This document shows positions 47,501 through 54,215 of a stretch of DNA of 64,000 nucleotides, one piece after another. The stretch is from Methanomicrobium antiquum (GTDB lineage Archaea; Halobacteriota; Methanomicrobia; Methanomicrobiales; Methanomicrobiaceae). The first letter of the stretch is position 1; every line of letters begins with the position of its first letter. The notes under the pieces are model-generated. The model did not search any database, had not been told where the DNA came from, and saw only the letters and a program-made list of their open reading frames with translations. The translations under genes were made by a program, and so were the position numbers. The stretch lies in the NCBI RefSeq assembly GCF_029633915.1, contig NZ_CP091092.1, forward strand, positions 1,364,001-1,428,000, given 5' to 3'.

Positions 47501-47597
47501 CTTTATTCGTATGTTCAACGATTCTGCATTTATGCAATACACAATGGACTTAATGCGGTCAGATATATACAGGAAAATTAAGACTGCACAGGTTTGA
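44592..47597 (+). CDS. hsdR: Type I restriction-modification system, restriction/translocase subunit
   Basis: A 1001-residue HsdR. The N-terminal nuclease has SLDIVLFANGIPVVSMELKN near residue 138 (PD-(D/E)XK: Asp, then Glu-x-Lys). The motor has Walker A SAGSGKS near 313, DEAHSSQTG near 419, FTATPKD motif III and TGFDEPYLHTMFVDK/QTLSRINR in the second RecA lobe. The C-terminal helical part binds HsdM. The gene has its own upstream region with a GGTGA-type ribosome site, unlike the tightly coupled hsdM-DUF1016-hsdS. It appears intact. Confidence 0.96.
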   Translation: MASAEYTEKQFENDIEFSLCTNGGYVKGNPEKFDRVLGLDTETLLTFIKTTQPKEWKKYNSIYGDDSEKTFIERFTREVARTNLLRVLRQGINDRGCRFKVIYWKPETAINEESREHYDQNILNCTRQLHYSPTNENSLDIVLFANGIPVVSMELKNQFTGQNVANAIGQYKFDRNSRDPIFEFKKRVIVHFAVDLYNVYMTTRLNGGQTKFLPFNQGSNGAGEVGGAGNPLYYNTYQTAYLWEKVLTKDSLLEILHKYLHIKTETLTDLNGKTTETKETLIFPRYHQLDVVTKLLSDVRENGAGKNYLIQHSAGSGKSNSIAWLAHRLSGLHDRTDNKIFKSTIVVTDRKILDSQLQDTIYQFDHVEGVVVKIDKDSKQLRDAINSGAGIIITTLQKFPVIYKEINSDNKNFAVIVDEAHSSQTGEAAKKLKTALANIEEVLDEYAKAEGEEEDKRPDEEDKLIAEIAAQGQHKNLSFFAFTATPKDKTLQMFGVKQPDGKYKAFHIYSMRQAIDEGFILDVLKNYMTYSMYYKIIKNIPDDPELDTAAGIKAIRRYESLHPHNLAQKTAIMVEHFRSQTKNQIGGKAKAMVVTASRLHAVRYCFEFKRYIKDKGYTGLDVLVAFSGEIDDEGMSWTEEKINKTKSGEHIKEKQLPKEFHDNFNILIVAEKYQTGFDEPYLHTMFVDKKLSGVKAVQTLSRINRIAEGKDSTFVLDFVNTAEDIQKAFQQYYEATILAEETNPNVLYDLKYTLDDFGIYRESEINSFAEIFFANTQERDMGKLSATLRPAMDRFAAKPLEERETFKTTLSRFIRIYGFITQVCRMFDEELHKFSAYAKFLSTVLPKGEKVTVDLDDKILLQYYRLEKCFGGSIVMDKHDESGIDPIKGEAGVRKEKKDTLTKLLDRINEKFGTNFTEMDKVLLQIENDIRAEESLVNFAQNNDERVFRPVFEKVFKDMAIQRYEQNDEFFIRMFNDSAFMQYTMDLMRSDIYRKIKTAQV

Positions 47598-47644
47598 AAT
47601 TCTCCCTCTCTAATATTTTAACAGGATATCATTTCAGGTTTATA

Positions 47645-48145
47645 TTATACCTCAGAAGATTCTTCAGGTATCCATTTTAAATTTGGAGGGTAATTTTTTT
47701 CAATAATTATTGATAAGCCAAATTTATACTTGTATTCTCCTTCAGGATCTATTAATTTATTAATTTTCTCTATATCTTCCTTATTATCTGGATTCCACCA
47801 AGTCTTAATCTCAAGAACTAGAAGATTGTTTTTCATAGATCCTCTTTTATGAATTATTAAATCAGGGATAATTGCATTAATGCCCATTTTTTTTATAATA
47901 TCTACATTTCTATTGTATTCACAATCTAAATGATAATACTTTAAACATTCATTAGCAGACATTAATTCTTGTAAATATATGCCAAATCTAAACACGATTG
48001 CTCTTTCAGATACATATTCTTTTAATTCATCAGGGAGATACTTTAAAATCGGTTCATGCCGTATCAAATATTTATCACACTTATAAAGTTTAGTTAACGC
48101 TTCCCAAATCAATTTTTCAAGTAAAGATTTTTCTATATTATCCAA
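47645..48145 (-). CDS. Putative PD-(D/E)XK-like nuclease, orphan
   Basis: A 166-residue protein. The segment AIIPDLIIHKRG then LLVLEIKTWW around residues 92-113 gives the PD...ExK order of restriction-type nucleases, with an upstream acidic/helical region. The family is not recognised. It is convergent with hsdR, 47 bp away, and its AT-rich code fits the island. It may be a nuclease of a defence system or an inhibitor-like relative. Confidence 0.68.
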   Translation of the reverse strand: MDNIEKSLLEKLIWEALTKLYKCDKYLIRHEPILKYLPDELKEYVSERAIVFRFGIYLQELMSANECLKYYHLDCEYNRNVDIIKKMGINAIIPDLIIHKRGSMKNNLLVLEIKTWWNPDNKEDIEKINKLIDPEGEYKYKFGLSIIIEKNYPPNLKWIPEESSEV

Positions 48146-48382
48146 GGTTTTACCACCAAATAATTTAATTATCAGTTTTATGATCTCTGAAATGAATTAA
48201 ATTATCTGTTTTCTAACCATTATCCAGCTTTATTTCAATTTTTAGCCCATCAAATCTAATTCAATTTTTCAACCCCAGTGGAACCTTTCTGGAACTCTCT
48301 ATTTATGACCTACAAAACCGACATTAAGTCCGTTAAATCATACGCATGTGCACTGACATATGCGGACAGGAGAAAAATAACG

Positions 48383-48637
48383 ATGGAGAATAGAGCAAAA
48401 CAGGAAAGGGAGAATATACAGCGATTTAAAAAAAGACTGAATCTGACAATAAAACCTGAAAATTACGAGCATATCAAGAATAACGGCCTAAATGTATCCA
48501 GATTTGTAGATAACGCCATAAATGAACTCAGAACAAAAACAAACAAAGAATTAATCTTCATATTAAAAAAGAACAAAAACAGTGGGCCTGTTGAGATTCG
48601 AACTCAAGATCTTCGCCGTGTAAAGGCGACGTCATAA
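48383..48637 (+). CDS. Ribbon-helix-helix protein, C-terminus fused into tRNA antisense
   Basis: An 84-residue frame beginning MENRAKQERE, chosen because AGGAGA lies 10 bases upstream; a longer frame from 48278 is less likely. KKRLNLTIKPENYEHIKNN then GLNVSRFVDNAINEL is a ribbon-helix-helix domain of the CcdA/CopG antitoxin or regulator type. The last 18 or so residues (GPVEIRTQDLRRV...) are translated from the antisense of the tRNA-Val gene, so the original end has probably been replaced. No toxin gene is adjacent. Confidence 0.65.
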   Translation: MENRAKQERENIQRFKKRLNLTIKPENYEHIKNNGLNVSRFVDNAINELRTKTNKELIFILKKNKNSGPVEIRTQDLRRVKATS

Positions 48638-48656
48638 CCAGCTAGACCACAAGCCC
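48583..48656 (-). tRNA. tRNA-Val (anticodon TAC)
   Basis: On the minus strand 74 bases fold with acceptor GGGCTTG/CAGGCCC (one G-T pair), anticodon loop TTTACAC and T-loop GTTCGAATC. The 3' end faces the defence island and overlaps the end of the ribbon-helix-helix gene, which is the usual geometry of tRNA-targeted integration. Confidence 0.93.
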
Positions 48657-48780
48657 ATCAGAACACAAATTGCCTTACAATCGTGCTCTGTTATATTAGC
48701 CCTATTGATTATTAAAGATGTTGGATTTGATTTCAGCCATCTCTTAATCAGGAGCATATCTGTATGGAGAAATATGTGAA

Positions 48781-48846
48781 TCAGGTGATCATCAGGTTAT
48801 CATCAGGTTATCATCAGGTTATCATCAGGTTATCATCAGGTTATCA
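48781..48846 (+). repeat. Six tandem 11-bp repeats
   Basis: Unit TCAGGTTATCA is repeated five times without change (48792-48846), preceded by a one-base variant TCAGGTGATCA (48781-48791). The 11-bp period is close to one helical turn. It lies between the tRNA-Val and tRNA-Thr genes in a region with no gene. Confidence 0.92.
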
Positions 48847-49033
48847 TTTATTAATTATTAGTCACTCCCCAGTCCATCTCTTCCTTTAAAAAAAAAAGAT
48901 TTTCCAAAACAAATTTTTCTAATAATTAAGAGAAGTGCTTTTTGAAATCCCTGAAATTAAAAAAAGCTTAGATTATCAACTTCAGAAAAATATAATAGCA
49001 CAATAAAGAAGGGATTTGAACTTGATCTCCCAA

Positions 49034-49105
49034 AGCCGCTGGGGGGACTTGAACCCCCGGCCTGCTGATTACGAATCAGCCGCTATACCACTAAGCCACA
49101 GCGGC
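49034..49105 (-). tRNA. tRNA-Thr (anticodon CGT)
   Basis: On the minus strand 72 bases fold with acceptor GCCGCTG/CAGCGGC, anticodon loop TTCGTAA between GCTGA and TCAGC, and T-loop GTTCAAGTC. Anticodon CGT reads ACG threonine codons. It lies in a gene-free interval from 48657 to 49457 whose other content is the 11-bp and 78-bp repeats. Confidence 0.92.
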
Positions 49106-49301
49106 AAAAAACAATTCCTCAAAAAACAATTGCTCTTATACATATTGTCATTGAAAATTATAAAACCGGCGGATAATCCTCCGGAAGTTCGCCTGTATTA
49201 AGCCTGGGCCTTGTATAATCTGAATATTATATTCCTTATCTGCTATATTCTCATATTCTAATACAATAATCTGCACTATGAACTCAAAAAAAATAATAAA
49301 A

Positions 49302-49450
49302 ACTCAAACAACTTAAAGAATTTCCAATAATTAAAAAACTAGCAACAAATAAAACCAAAAAACTAACAACAAATAAAAAACTCAAACAACTTGAAAAAAT
49401 TCCAATAATTAAAAAAATAACAACAAATAAAACCAAAAAACTAAAAATCC
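49302..49450 (+). repeat. Tandem duplication of about 78 bp
   Basis: An A-rich unit beginning ACTCAAACAACTT occurs at 49302 and again at 49380 with only a few differences; the inner AACAAATAAAACCAAAAAAC stretch is also repeated. It lies behind the stop codon of the DUF3467 gene. It looks like a recent local duplication. Confidence 0.8.
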
Positions 49451-49457
49451 TGATTAA

Positions 49458-49757
49458 TCAGGAATATCCTCTTATTGTAACTTCAGTATCCTGATTTGAT
49501 TTTGCTTCAGAAGCTCTTTTAATCTCTCCAAATTTACCTTCATAATCAATAATTGTCTTTGAAAGAACTTCAGAGAAGTTTTTTGCATGCTTTGGACTAA
49601 TAGATACAATTGCCTTTGCCCTCGCGTGATTTGTTCCGGGAATTTCATGAAGAAATACAAATGTAAATTCATCATCCTTGTATGCAACCTGAATTCTGTT
49701 TGAATATACAGGATCTAAATCCTGCGGAAGGTTTACAGCAATTTCGCGTTTTTCCAT
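49458..49757 (-). CDS. DUF3467 family protein
   Basis: About 99 residues. PVYSNRIQVAYKDDEFTFVF and the later KAIVSISPKHAKNFSEVL then YEGKFGEI match the DUF3467 pattern of a small beta-alpha protein found in bacteria and archaea. The start is taken at the ATG (MEKREIAVNL); an upstream TTG at 49781 would add eight residues. The function of the family is unknown. Confidence 0.78.
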   Translation of the reverse strand: MEKREIAVNLPQDLDPVYSNRIQVAYKDDEFTFVFLHEIPGTNHARAKAIVSISPKHAKNFSEVLSKTIIDYEGKFGEIKRASEAKSNQDTEVTIRGYS

Positions 49758-49796
49758 ATCATAATATTTATCTTCAATCAAATAAGGATTTTACAT

Positions 49797-49988
49797 AAAA
49801 ACGTTCATGAAATTATATTTTCATACCAACAGTTTCATGTAAGTTACAAAGAAACTTTCATATAATACCCGCATGATGATTGCTTTTTTCATCACACAAA
49901 AACAATGAAAGTCTATCCGGAATCTTAACTTTCATGGAAAAAACGTTTATGAAACAGATTTCTCATACATTATTTCATGAAATTTTTA
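49797..49988 (+). repeat. Composite intergenic element cluster
   Basis: A CATGAAAT-type arm (49806-49824), a CATGTAAGTTAC-type arm (49836-49862), the third module ending in CATCACACAAAAACAATGAA and on to 49932, then a further degenerate arm (49935-49988) follow one another in the divergent gap between the DUF3467 and Cas4-like genes. Orientation is opposite to the copies at 14021 and 25744. Confidence 0.75.
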
Positions 49989-50041
49989 CCGATATCTGAA
50001 AAAAAATATTCCTGATATCTTCAAAAAAAAGGATAATAAAA

Positions 50042-50707
50042 ATGAAATTCCTGAGCATCTCATCAATTGTATCATGCCATATCTGCCCGATACGCTTCAT
50101 CCTAGAACAGGACAATAAACCTAAAAATGAGTCGGAATACTACACAATCGCCAAACAAATTTCATATCATCTTGGAGAAGAGATTGATGCTTATGAAATA
50201 TGGGATGAAATCAAAACAATAAATCCGGAAATATCAGAAGATGCACACCTCCAGTACTCAGAATGGATAAAATCCTGCAAAACTGCCAAATGGCCAAGAA
50301 CATCACAAAATGACATAAAAGTCTCCTCCAAAAAAATGGGAATTTACGGAGTAGTTGACAGATACTTTGATTCAAAACCCCACCTTGGCCTTACAAGATT
50401 AAGCCCGGCGCCAGAAACAGGAATATACAAAGCAGACAGGGTCAGATCAGCTCTATTTTCATTTTGTGCAAAAGAAACTCTGGGTATCAATGCCGATGAA
50501 GTAATTCTTGAATATATCCCTTCTGCGGTTACAAGAACATGCAAAATATCTCCAAGAGACAGAAGAGAAGCACTTTTAGCCCTTAAAACAGCAAGAAAAA
50601 TACTTGCCGGATATGTTCCCGTAAAAAACAAAACATTTCCCTGTGAAAACTGTTACATAAAAGACAAATGTACAAAAGGGCCTGTGAAACTATCAGATCT
50701 TTTGTAA
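50042..50707 (+). CDS. Cas4-like protein with altered nuclease site
   Basis: A 221-residue protein. The N-terminal SCHICPIRF and C-terminal CENCYIKDKC reproduce the cysteine layout that holds the 4Fe-4S cluster in Cas4. IYGVVDRYFD near residue 100 resembles the Cas4 GxVD acidic strand, and YKADRVRSALFSFCAKE resembles the following DxxQ helix, but the expected ExK strand reads LGLTRLSPAPE, without that pair. Catalysis is therefore doubtful. No CRISPR array or other cas gene is in the window. It faces the DUF3467 gene across a repeat cluster. Confidence 0.7.
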   Translation: MKFLSISSIVSCHICPIRFILEQDNKPKNESEYYTIAKQISYHLGEEIDAYEIWDEIKTINPEISEDAHLQYSEWIKSCKTAKWPRTSQNDIKVSSKKMGIYGVVDRYFDSKPHLGLTRLSPAPETGIYKADRVRSALFSFCAKETLGINADEVILEYIPSAVTRTCKISPRDRREALLALKTARKILAGYVPVKNKTFPCENCYIKDKCTKGPVKLSDLL

Positions 50708-50753
50708 ATATCAAAAAAATAACTCATAAAAAAAAATCCGGATTTATTATATA

Positions 50754-51683
50754 TTATTTTTGCTCTTCAAGAAGTGTTTTTGAAATTATATACTCACCCT
50801 TTGCCTCCCTTGTTGTCCCGACAATAAGCCATTTCTCATCACCCATATCCTCAACAACACCGCAGGCCTCAATAGTCTCACCTGATAGCGCCTGACCGCT
50901 GTATGTATGAGTAAATGAAAGCACCTTTGAAATCTCCGGATGCTCAATAACATATACAGCAGGACTGTCAAACGAAAGCGAAGCATCAGTAACCTTTGCC
51001 TCAACAGTCTTTTTACCAATGACTTTTCCCTTTTTAATAGCTACCGACGATAATGAATCATATCCCCGGGTAAACAACAGATCAAAATATGTTCCGTCAA
51101 TTTCTCCCCTGTTCCACTTCCGCATCTCATGGAGAACAAATGTCTCATAATCAATCTCAGGAACGCGTTTGTAATACACTTTCTCCCACATTTTATCCGA
51201 AAGTGCATCTACTTCTCCGGCTTTCACTGCTTTTATTAGATTCTTCTGAGCCAAAAACCAATAATCGCCATAAACAACCATGTCAATGTCAGACGCTTCA
51301 TTCTCAAGCCCGCAAAGAAGAGAACCTGTGCATCCAAAAGTCATTTTGGGGACACTAAATATCTCTGATAATTTTAAAACACGTTTATCCCCTGCAATTA
51401 TTTTTTCTATCTCTTCCTCTGGTTTTAGAACCCTTTTTATATCAGTCAGCGGGACACGGTGAACAACATCCAGATATTCGGGCTTATGCTTTTTTATGTA
51501 TTCAAATGCAGGCTCAAAATCGTATTTTTTGTACCTTACACCTTCAGGTGAAACTCTTTCTCCTTCATCATCAGGCACATATCTTAAAACACAGCCTGCT
51601 TTTTTTTCATTGTCATAAGCCGATACCGCATAAAGACAACCGTCTTTATCCTCAATAAAATCTCTAAGCCTTATCGCTTTCAT
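50754..51683 (-). CDS. Predicted archaeal nucleotidyltransferase (COG1665-like)
   Basis: A 309-residue protein. FGCTGSLLCGLENEASDIDMVVYG near residues 115-138 is a nucleotidyltransferase GS-x-DxD pattern (SDIDMVV). The N-terminal 80 residues form a small beta-rich domain, and the C-terminal 80 (VYVIEHPEISKVLSFTHTYSG) are a second beta domain. The substrate is unknown; the family is widespread in euryarchaea. It lies upstream of tsaC on the same strand's downstream side, about 110 bp apart. Confidence 0.8.
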   Translation of the reverse strand: MKAIRLRDFIEDKDGCLYAVSAYDNEKKAGCVLRYVPDDEGERVSPEGVRYKKYDFEPAFEYIKKHKPEYLDVVHRVPLTDIKRVLKPEEEIEKIIAGDKRVLKLSEIFSVPKMTFGCTGSLLCGLENEASDIDMVVYGDYWFLAQKNLIKAVKAGEVDALSDKMWEKVYYKRVPEIDYETFVLHEMRKWNRGEIDGTYFDLLFTRGYDSLSSVAIKKGKVIGKKTVEAKVTDASLSFDSPAVYVIEHPEISKVLSFTHTYSGQALSGETIEACGVVEDMGDEKWLIVGTTREAKGEYIISKTLLEEQK

Positions 51684-51791
51684 AAGAAACTGTCCCTAAA
51701 ATTTTCAAAAATATTTACAGCACTGAAGTTTACTGCCGCTTTAAATGAGTATTTTTCGATATTAACGCATTTTTCATCATGCAAAAAAATA

Positions 51792-52367
51792 TTATTCATC
51801 TGCCAGAAATCTGCAAATCTCTTCTACATTACTCCCTGCCCGAAGAATCTCCTTTTTAACAGGGTTCACAACAGTGCTCGGAATGCCGGGGAGTTTTCCT
51901 CCGTCAACGAATAGATCATATACAACAGTGATCTCGTTGAATTCAACCGGCGATTTGCCTCCTGATATATTGGCACTTGTAGAAGATATCGGAGCATCAA
52001 ACTCTCTTATGATTTCAAGTGTTGTATCATTTTCAGGAATTCTAATTCCTATATAGCCGGTTCCGCCTGTAAGCACTGAAGGAAGACATCTGTTTGCCTT
52101 TACAATCACAGTAACAGGTCCGGGCAAAAATTTTTCTATAAATTCCTGTTCAAAATCACTCATTCTTGTAACAGCCATAGCCATTTCAAGATCTGATACA
52201 GCAACAGACATCGGCTTTGAAAGAGGCCTTTTTTTAACCTCATATACTCTTTCAATAGCACATTCGGAAAATGCATCGCATCCAAGACCATAAACAGTCT
52301 CAGTCGGATAGACAATCAGACCATCCCTGTGCAAAACAGATACTGCCTCATCAATCTTCGATCTCAA
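51792..52367 (-). CDS. tsaC: Threonylcarbamoyl-AMP synthase
   Basis: A 191-residue Sua5/YciO/YrdC-domain protein. The PTETVYGLGCDA motif near residue 21, KKRPLSKPMSV near 46 and the SSTSANISGGKSP segment near 127 are the conserved active-site blocks. It makes threonylcarbamoyl-AMP for the t6A37 modification of tRNA; the KEOPS subunit Pcc1 of the same pathway is encoded at 55898. Its start overlaps the ACT-protein stop by 4 bp. Confidence 0.93.
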   Translation of the reverse strand: MRSKIDEAVSVLHRDGLIVYPTETVYGLGCDAFSECAIERVYEVKKRPLSKPMSVAVSDLEMAMAVTRMSDFEQEFIEKFLPGPVTVIVKANRCLPSVLTGGTGYIGIRIPENDTTLEIIREFDAPISSTSANISGGKSPVEFNEITVVYDLFVDGGKLPGIPSTVVNPVKKEILRAGSNVEEICRFLADE

Positions 52368-53038
52368 AATTCACGCCCCCTTACACGATTTATGTCAAAC
52401 ACAGCAAGACTACTGGCATGCATAACTGCAAACACCCCTGCCTGAATAGGATCTGTAACAACCAAATCCGCATGCTTTGGAACACTTCCTGCCATATTAA
52501 GAGAGACCACAGGTATTCCCATCTCATGAATTTTATCAACAGATTCGGATATTTTGCCGCCCATCAAAGAGCCTGCAAGAACAAGGACTGCCACTCTTGG
52601 AAGTCGGCTGACTGCATCGATAGTTGCCGCTAAGTCTTTTTCACCTACAAGAGGAATTGTATCTACAGAAATTCTCTCCCCGCGAATGTTATGGCGGTCA
52701 GCCTCATTTACCGCACCCATAGCAACCTGAGCAACCTGGGCACCCCCTCCAATAATTATCACTCTTTTTCCAAATATTTTTGAAAGCGGCTGATATGTAT
52801 GCACTGAATAAATAGTACTAAGCCCTGACAGATCGGAAGATAAAGACTCAATGTCATTTACATTCTCAAGCTCAAAATAAATAAAAGAGTTTCCTCTTTC
52901 ATTTCCTGCCGGAAGAACAGATGCCTGAACCAAAACAATATTTACATTATGCAAAGCCATAATCTCAGAGACATCACGAAGAACTCCCTGACAGTTCTGA
53001 CTCAGAATGCTGATAGCATATATTTCTGAATTTGTCAT
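52364..53038 (-). CDS. ACT-domain protein, DUF5612 family
   Basis: A 224-residue protein with an N-terminal ACT domain (IYAISILSQNCQGVLRDV) and a C-terminal NAD-like half (KRVIIIGGGAQVAQVAMGAV) followed by an LVLAGSLMGG core, as in the DUF5612 proteins of methanogens. ACT domains usually bind amino acids. It is translated just before tsaC with a 4-bp overlap. Function unknown. Confidence 0.85.
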   Translation of the reverse strand: MTNSEIYAISILSQNCQGVLRDVSEIMALHNVNIVLVQASVLPAGNERGNSFIYFELENVNDIESLSSDLSGLSTIYSVHTYQPLSKIFGKRVIIIGGGAQVAQVAMGAVNEADRHNIRGERISVDTIPLVGEKDLAATIDAVSRLPRVAVLVLAGSLMGGKISESVDKIHEMGIPVVSLNMAGSVPKHADLVVTDPIQAGVFAVMHASSLAVFDINRVRGREF

Positions 53039-53253
53039 TTGTTATGATCGTACCTTGTTTTTTTGGATAATTAATTCTTTTTAATATCATAACCTGTTTT
53101 TCTTTAAATCAACACACTAACCTTAATTTAAACCAGTTGATATCAGGAAATTTAAAAAAATAAAAAAAACACATAGTTTGCTTTTTTACATAAAACGGAC
53201 AGGAAATAAATATTTCATTTCCCACAAATAACTATTTCATACTAAGGTTTATA

Positions 53254-53318
53254 CAAAAACGTCCATGAAATTATATTTCATGCACGATTTCATGTAAGTT
53301 ACGAAGTAACTTTCATGT
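53254..53318 (-). repeat. Two-hairpin intergenic element, near-consensus copy
   Basis: CATGAAATTATATTTCATG (53264-53282) and an arm with stem AAGTTAC/GTAACTT, loop GAA (53291-53317), 8 bases apart. This is the reverse complement of the arrangement at 14021. It lies between the ACT-protein gene and the tRNA-Gly gene. Confidence 0.9.
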
Positions 53319-53335
53319 GATATCAAAAGACATTA

Positions 53336-53406
53336 TGCGATAACCGGGGATCGAACCCGGGTTAGAGGCTTGGGAAGCCACTGTCCTGCCGCTAGACTAT
53401 TATCGC
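53336..53406 (-). tRNA. tRNA-Gly (anticodon CCC)
   Basis: On the minus strand 71 bases fold with acceptor GCGATAA/TTATCGC, anticodon loop TTCCCAA and T-loop GTTCGATCC. The anticodon stem has one T-T mismatch. Anticodon CCC reads GGG glycine codons. Confidence 0.9.
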
Positions 53407-53520
53407 AAAAAAATATAACCTGATTTCTGTTTGAATTACTAAGCTATAAATATTTTTTATTGCTCTGATTTTATTAACATTTCAGGACAAAACAGCATTT
53501 ATCCAATTTAAAAGCATTAA

Positions 53521-53690
53521 AAAACGTTTTTAAAACAAATGTTTCACACAGAGTTCTTATCAACATTCAACATGATTTTTACAACGTGTTTTTCTACAAT
53601 GTGATTTTCATGTAAACTCACATAGCAGGGATAATTTCCATCACACAAAAACAATGAAAATCTATATGGAATTTTTACTTTCTTACAATA
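53521..53690 (+). repeat. Degenerate composite intergenic element with third module
   Basis: ACAAATGTTTCAC, a CATGATTTTTAC.. and GTGATTTTCATG-type arm near 53600-53615, then the third module CATCACACAAAAACAATGAA (53639-53658) to 53682 follow in the same order as at 49797-49932. The first part is decayed. Confidence 0.65.
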
Positions 53691-53881
53691 TACTTTCTAA
53701 ACAACCTGCTTTCTAAACAATATACTTTCTAAACATTCTGCTTTCTTAACAATCACCATGAACAGTTTTATGCGGCGTTCATATGATATACATCTTATAA
53801 ATGCTCAACATCAAAATCAGAACCGGATTTTCCTGTTGAATTTATTTGTGCCTTCGATGCTTTTATTATCACTTAAACCAA

Positions 53882-53889
53882 CTTAATAA
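53882..53889 (+). promoter_or_regulatory. Candidate TATA box for the structured RNA upstream of rps15
   Basis: TTAATAAA lies about 25-30 bases before the outer stem of the candidate RNA at 53911. An earlier TTATAAAT near 53796 could serve a longer leader. Either fits archaeal promoter spacing; neither is proven. Confidence 0.35.
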
Positions 53890-53910
53890 ACAGCACTTGA
53901 AATATGGTGC

Positions 53911-54025
53911 TGACTTTAGTGTAAGTCCGACGTGTCTTTAAATTTAAAAAAGACACTGCCTGAACAAACAGGCTTTGGGATTACAAAAAAGGTCAGTAAT
54001 GGCTCTTTTTGTGGACTTACATGTA
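53911..54025 (+). ncRNA. Candidate four-helix RNA upstream of rps15
   Basis: GTGTAAGTCC (53919-53928) pairs with GGACTTACAT (54013-54022) as an outer 10-bp stem. Inside lie three hairpins in a row: GTGTCTTT/AAAGACAC (53932-53939, 53949-53956), GCCTG/CAGGC (53958-53962, 53969-53973) and ATTAC/GTAAT (53980-53984, 53996-54000). A further stem pair GTCTG/CAGAC with an inner CCGGC/GTCGG lies at 54075-54108. It could be a stand-alone small RNA or a leader regulating the S15 operon. The family is not recognised. Confidence 0.45.
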
Positions 54026-54215
54026 GATATTTAAGACAAACCTGAATTTTATTTCATGGATATCTTAAAAAAAAGTCTGCCGGCTTTAACTGTCGGCTAA
54101 TTTCAGACAAATCCGGATAAGATTAAGTTAATTGATTAAATTAATTTGTCCGGTAATTCAAAAGATCAAAAAAATAAGGATTTTTTGAATCATCTACAAA
54201 TAAAGGTGGTGAACA

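Noticed and set aside
48278-48382. N-terminal extension of the ribbon-helix-helix frame
   Set aside because: The residues do not resemble the family, and a good ribosome site precedes the inner ATG at 48383.
48781-48846. Short tandem repeats as a CRISPR array
   Set aside because: Units are 11 bp and directly adjacent, with no spacers; no cas1/cas2 genes are nearby.
53911-54025. The four-helix structure as a tRNA
   Set aside because: The outer stem is 10 bp, there is no T-loop GTTC motif or D-arm pattern, and stem lengths do not fit a cloverleaf tRNA.
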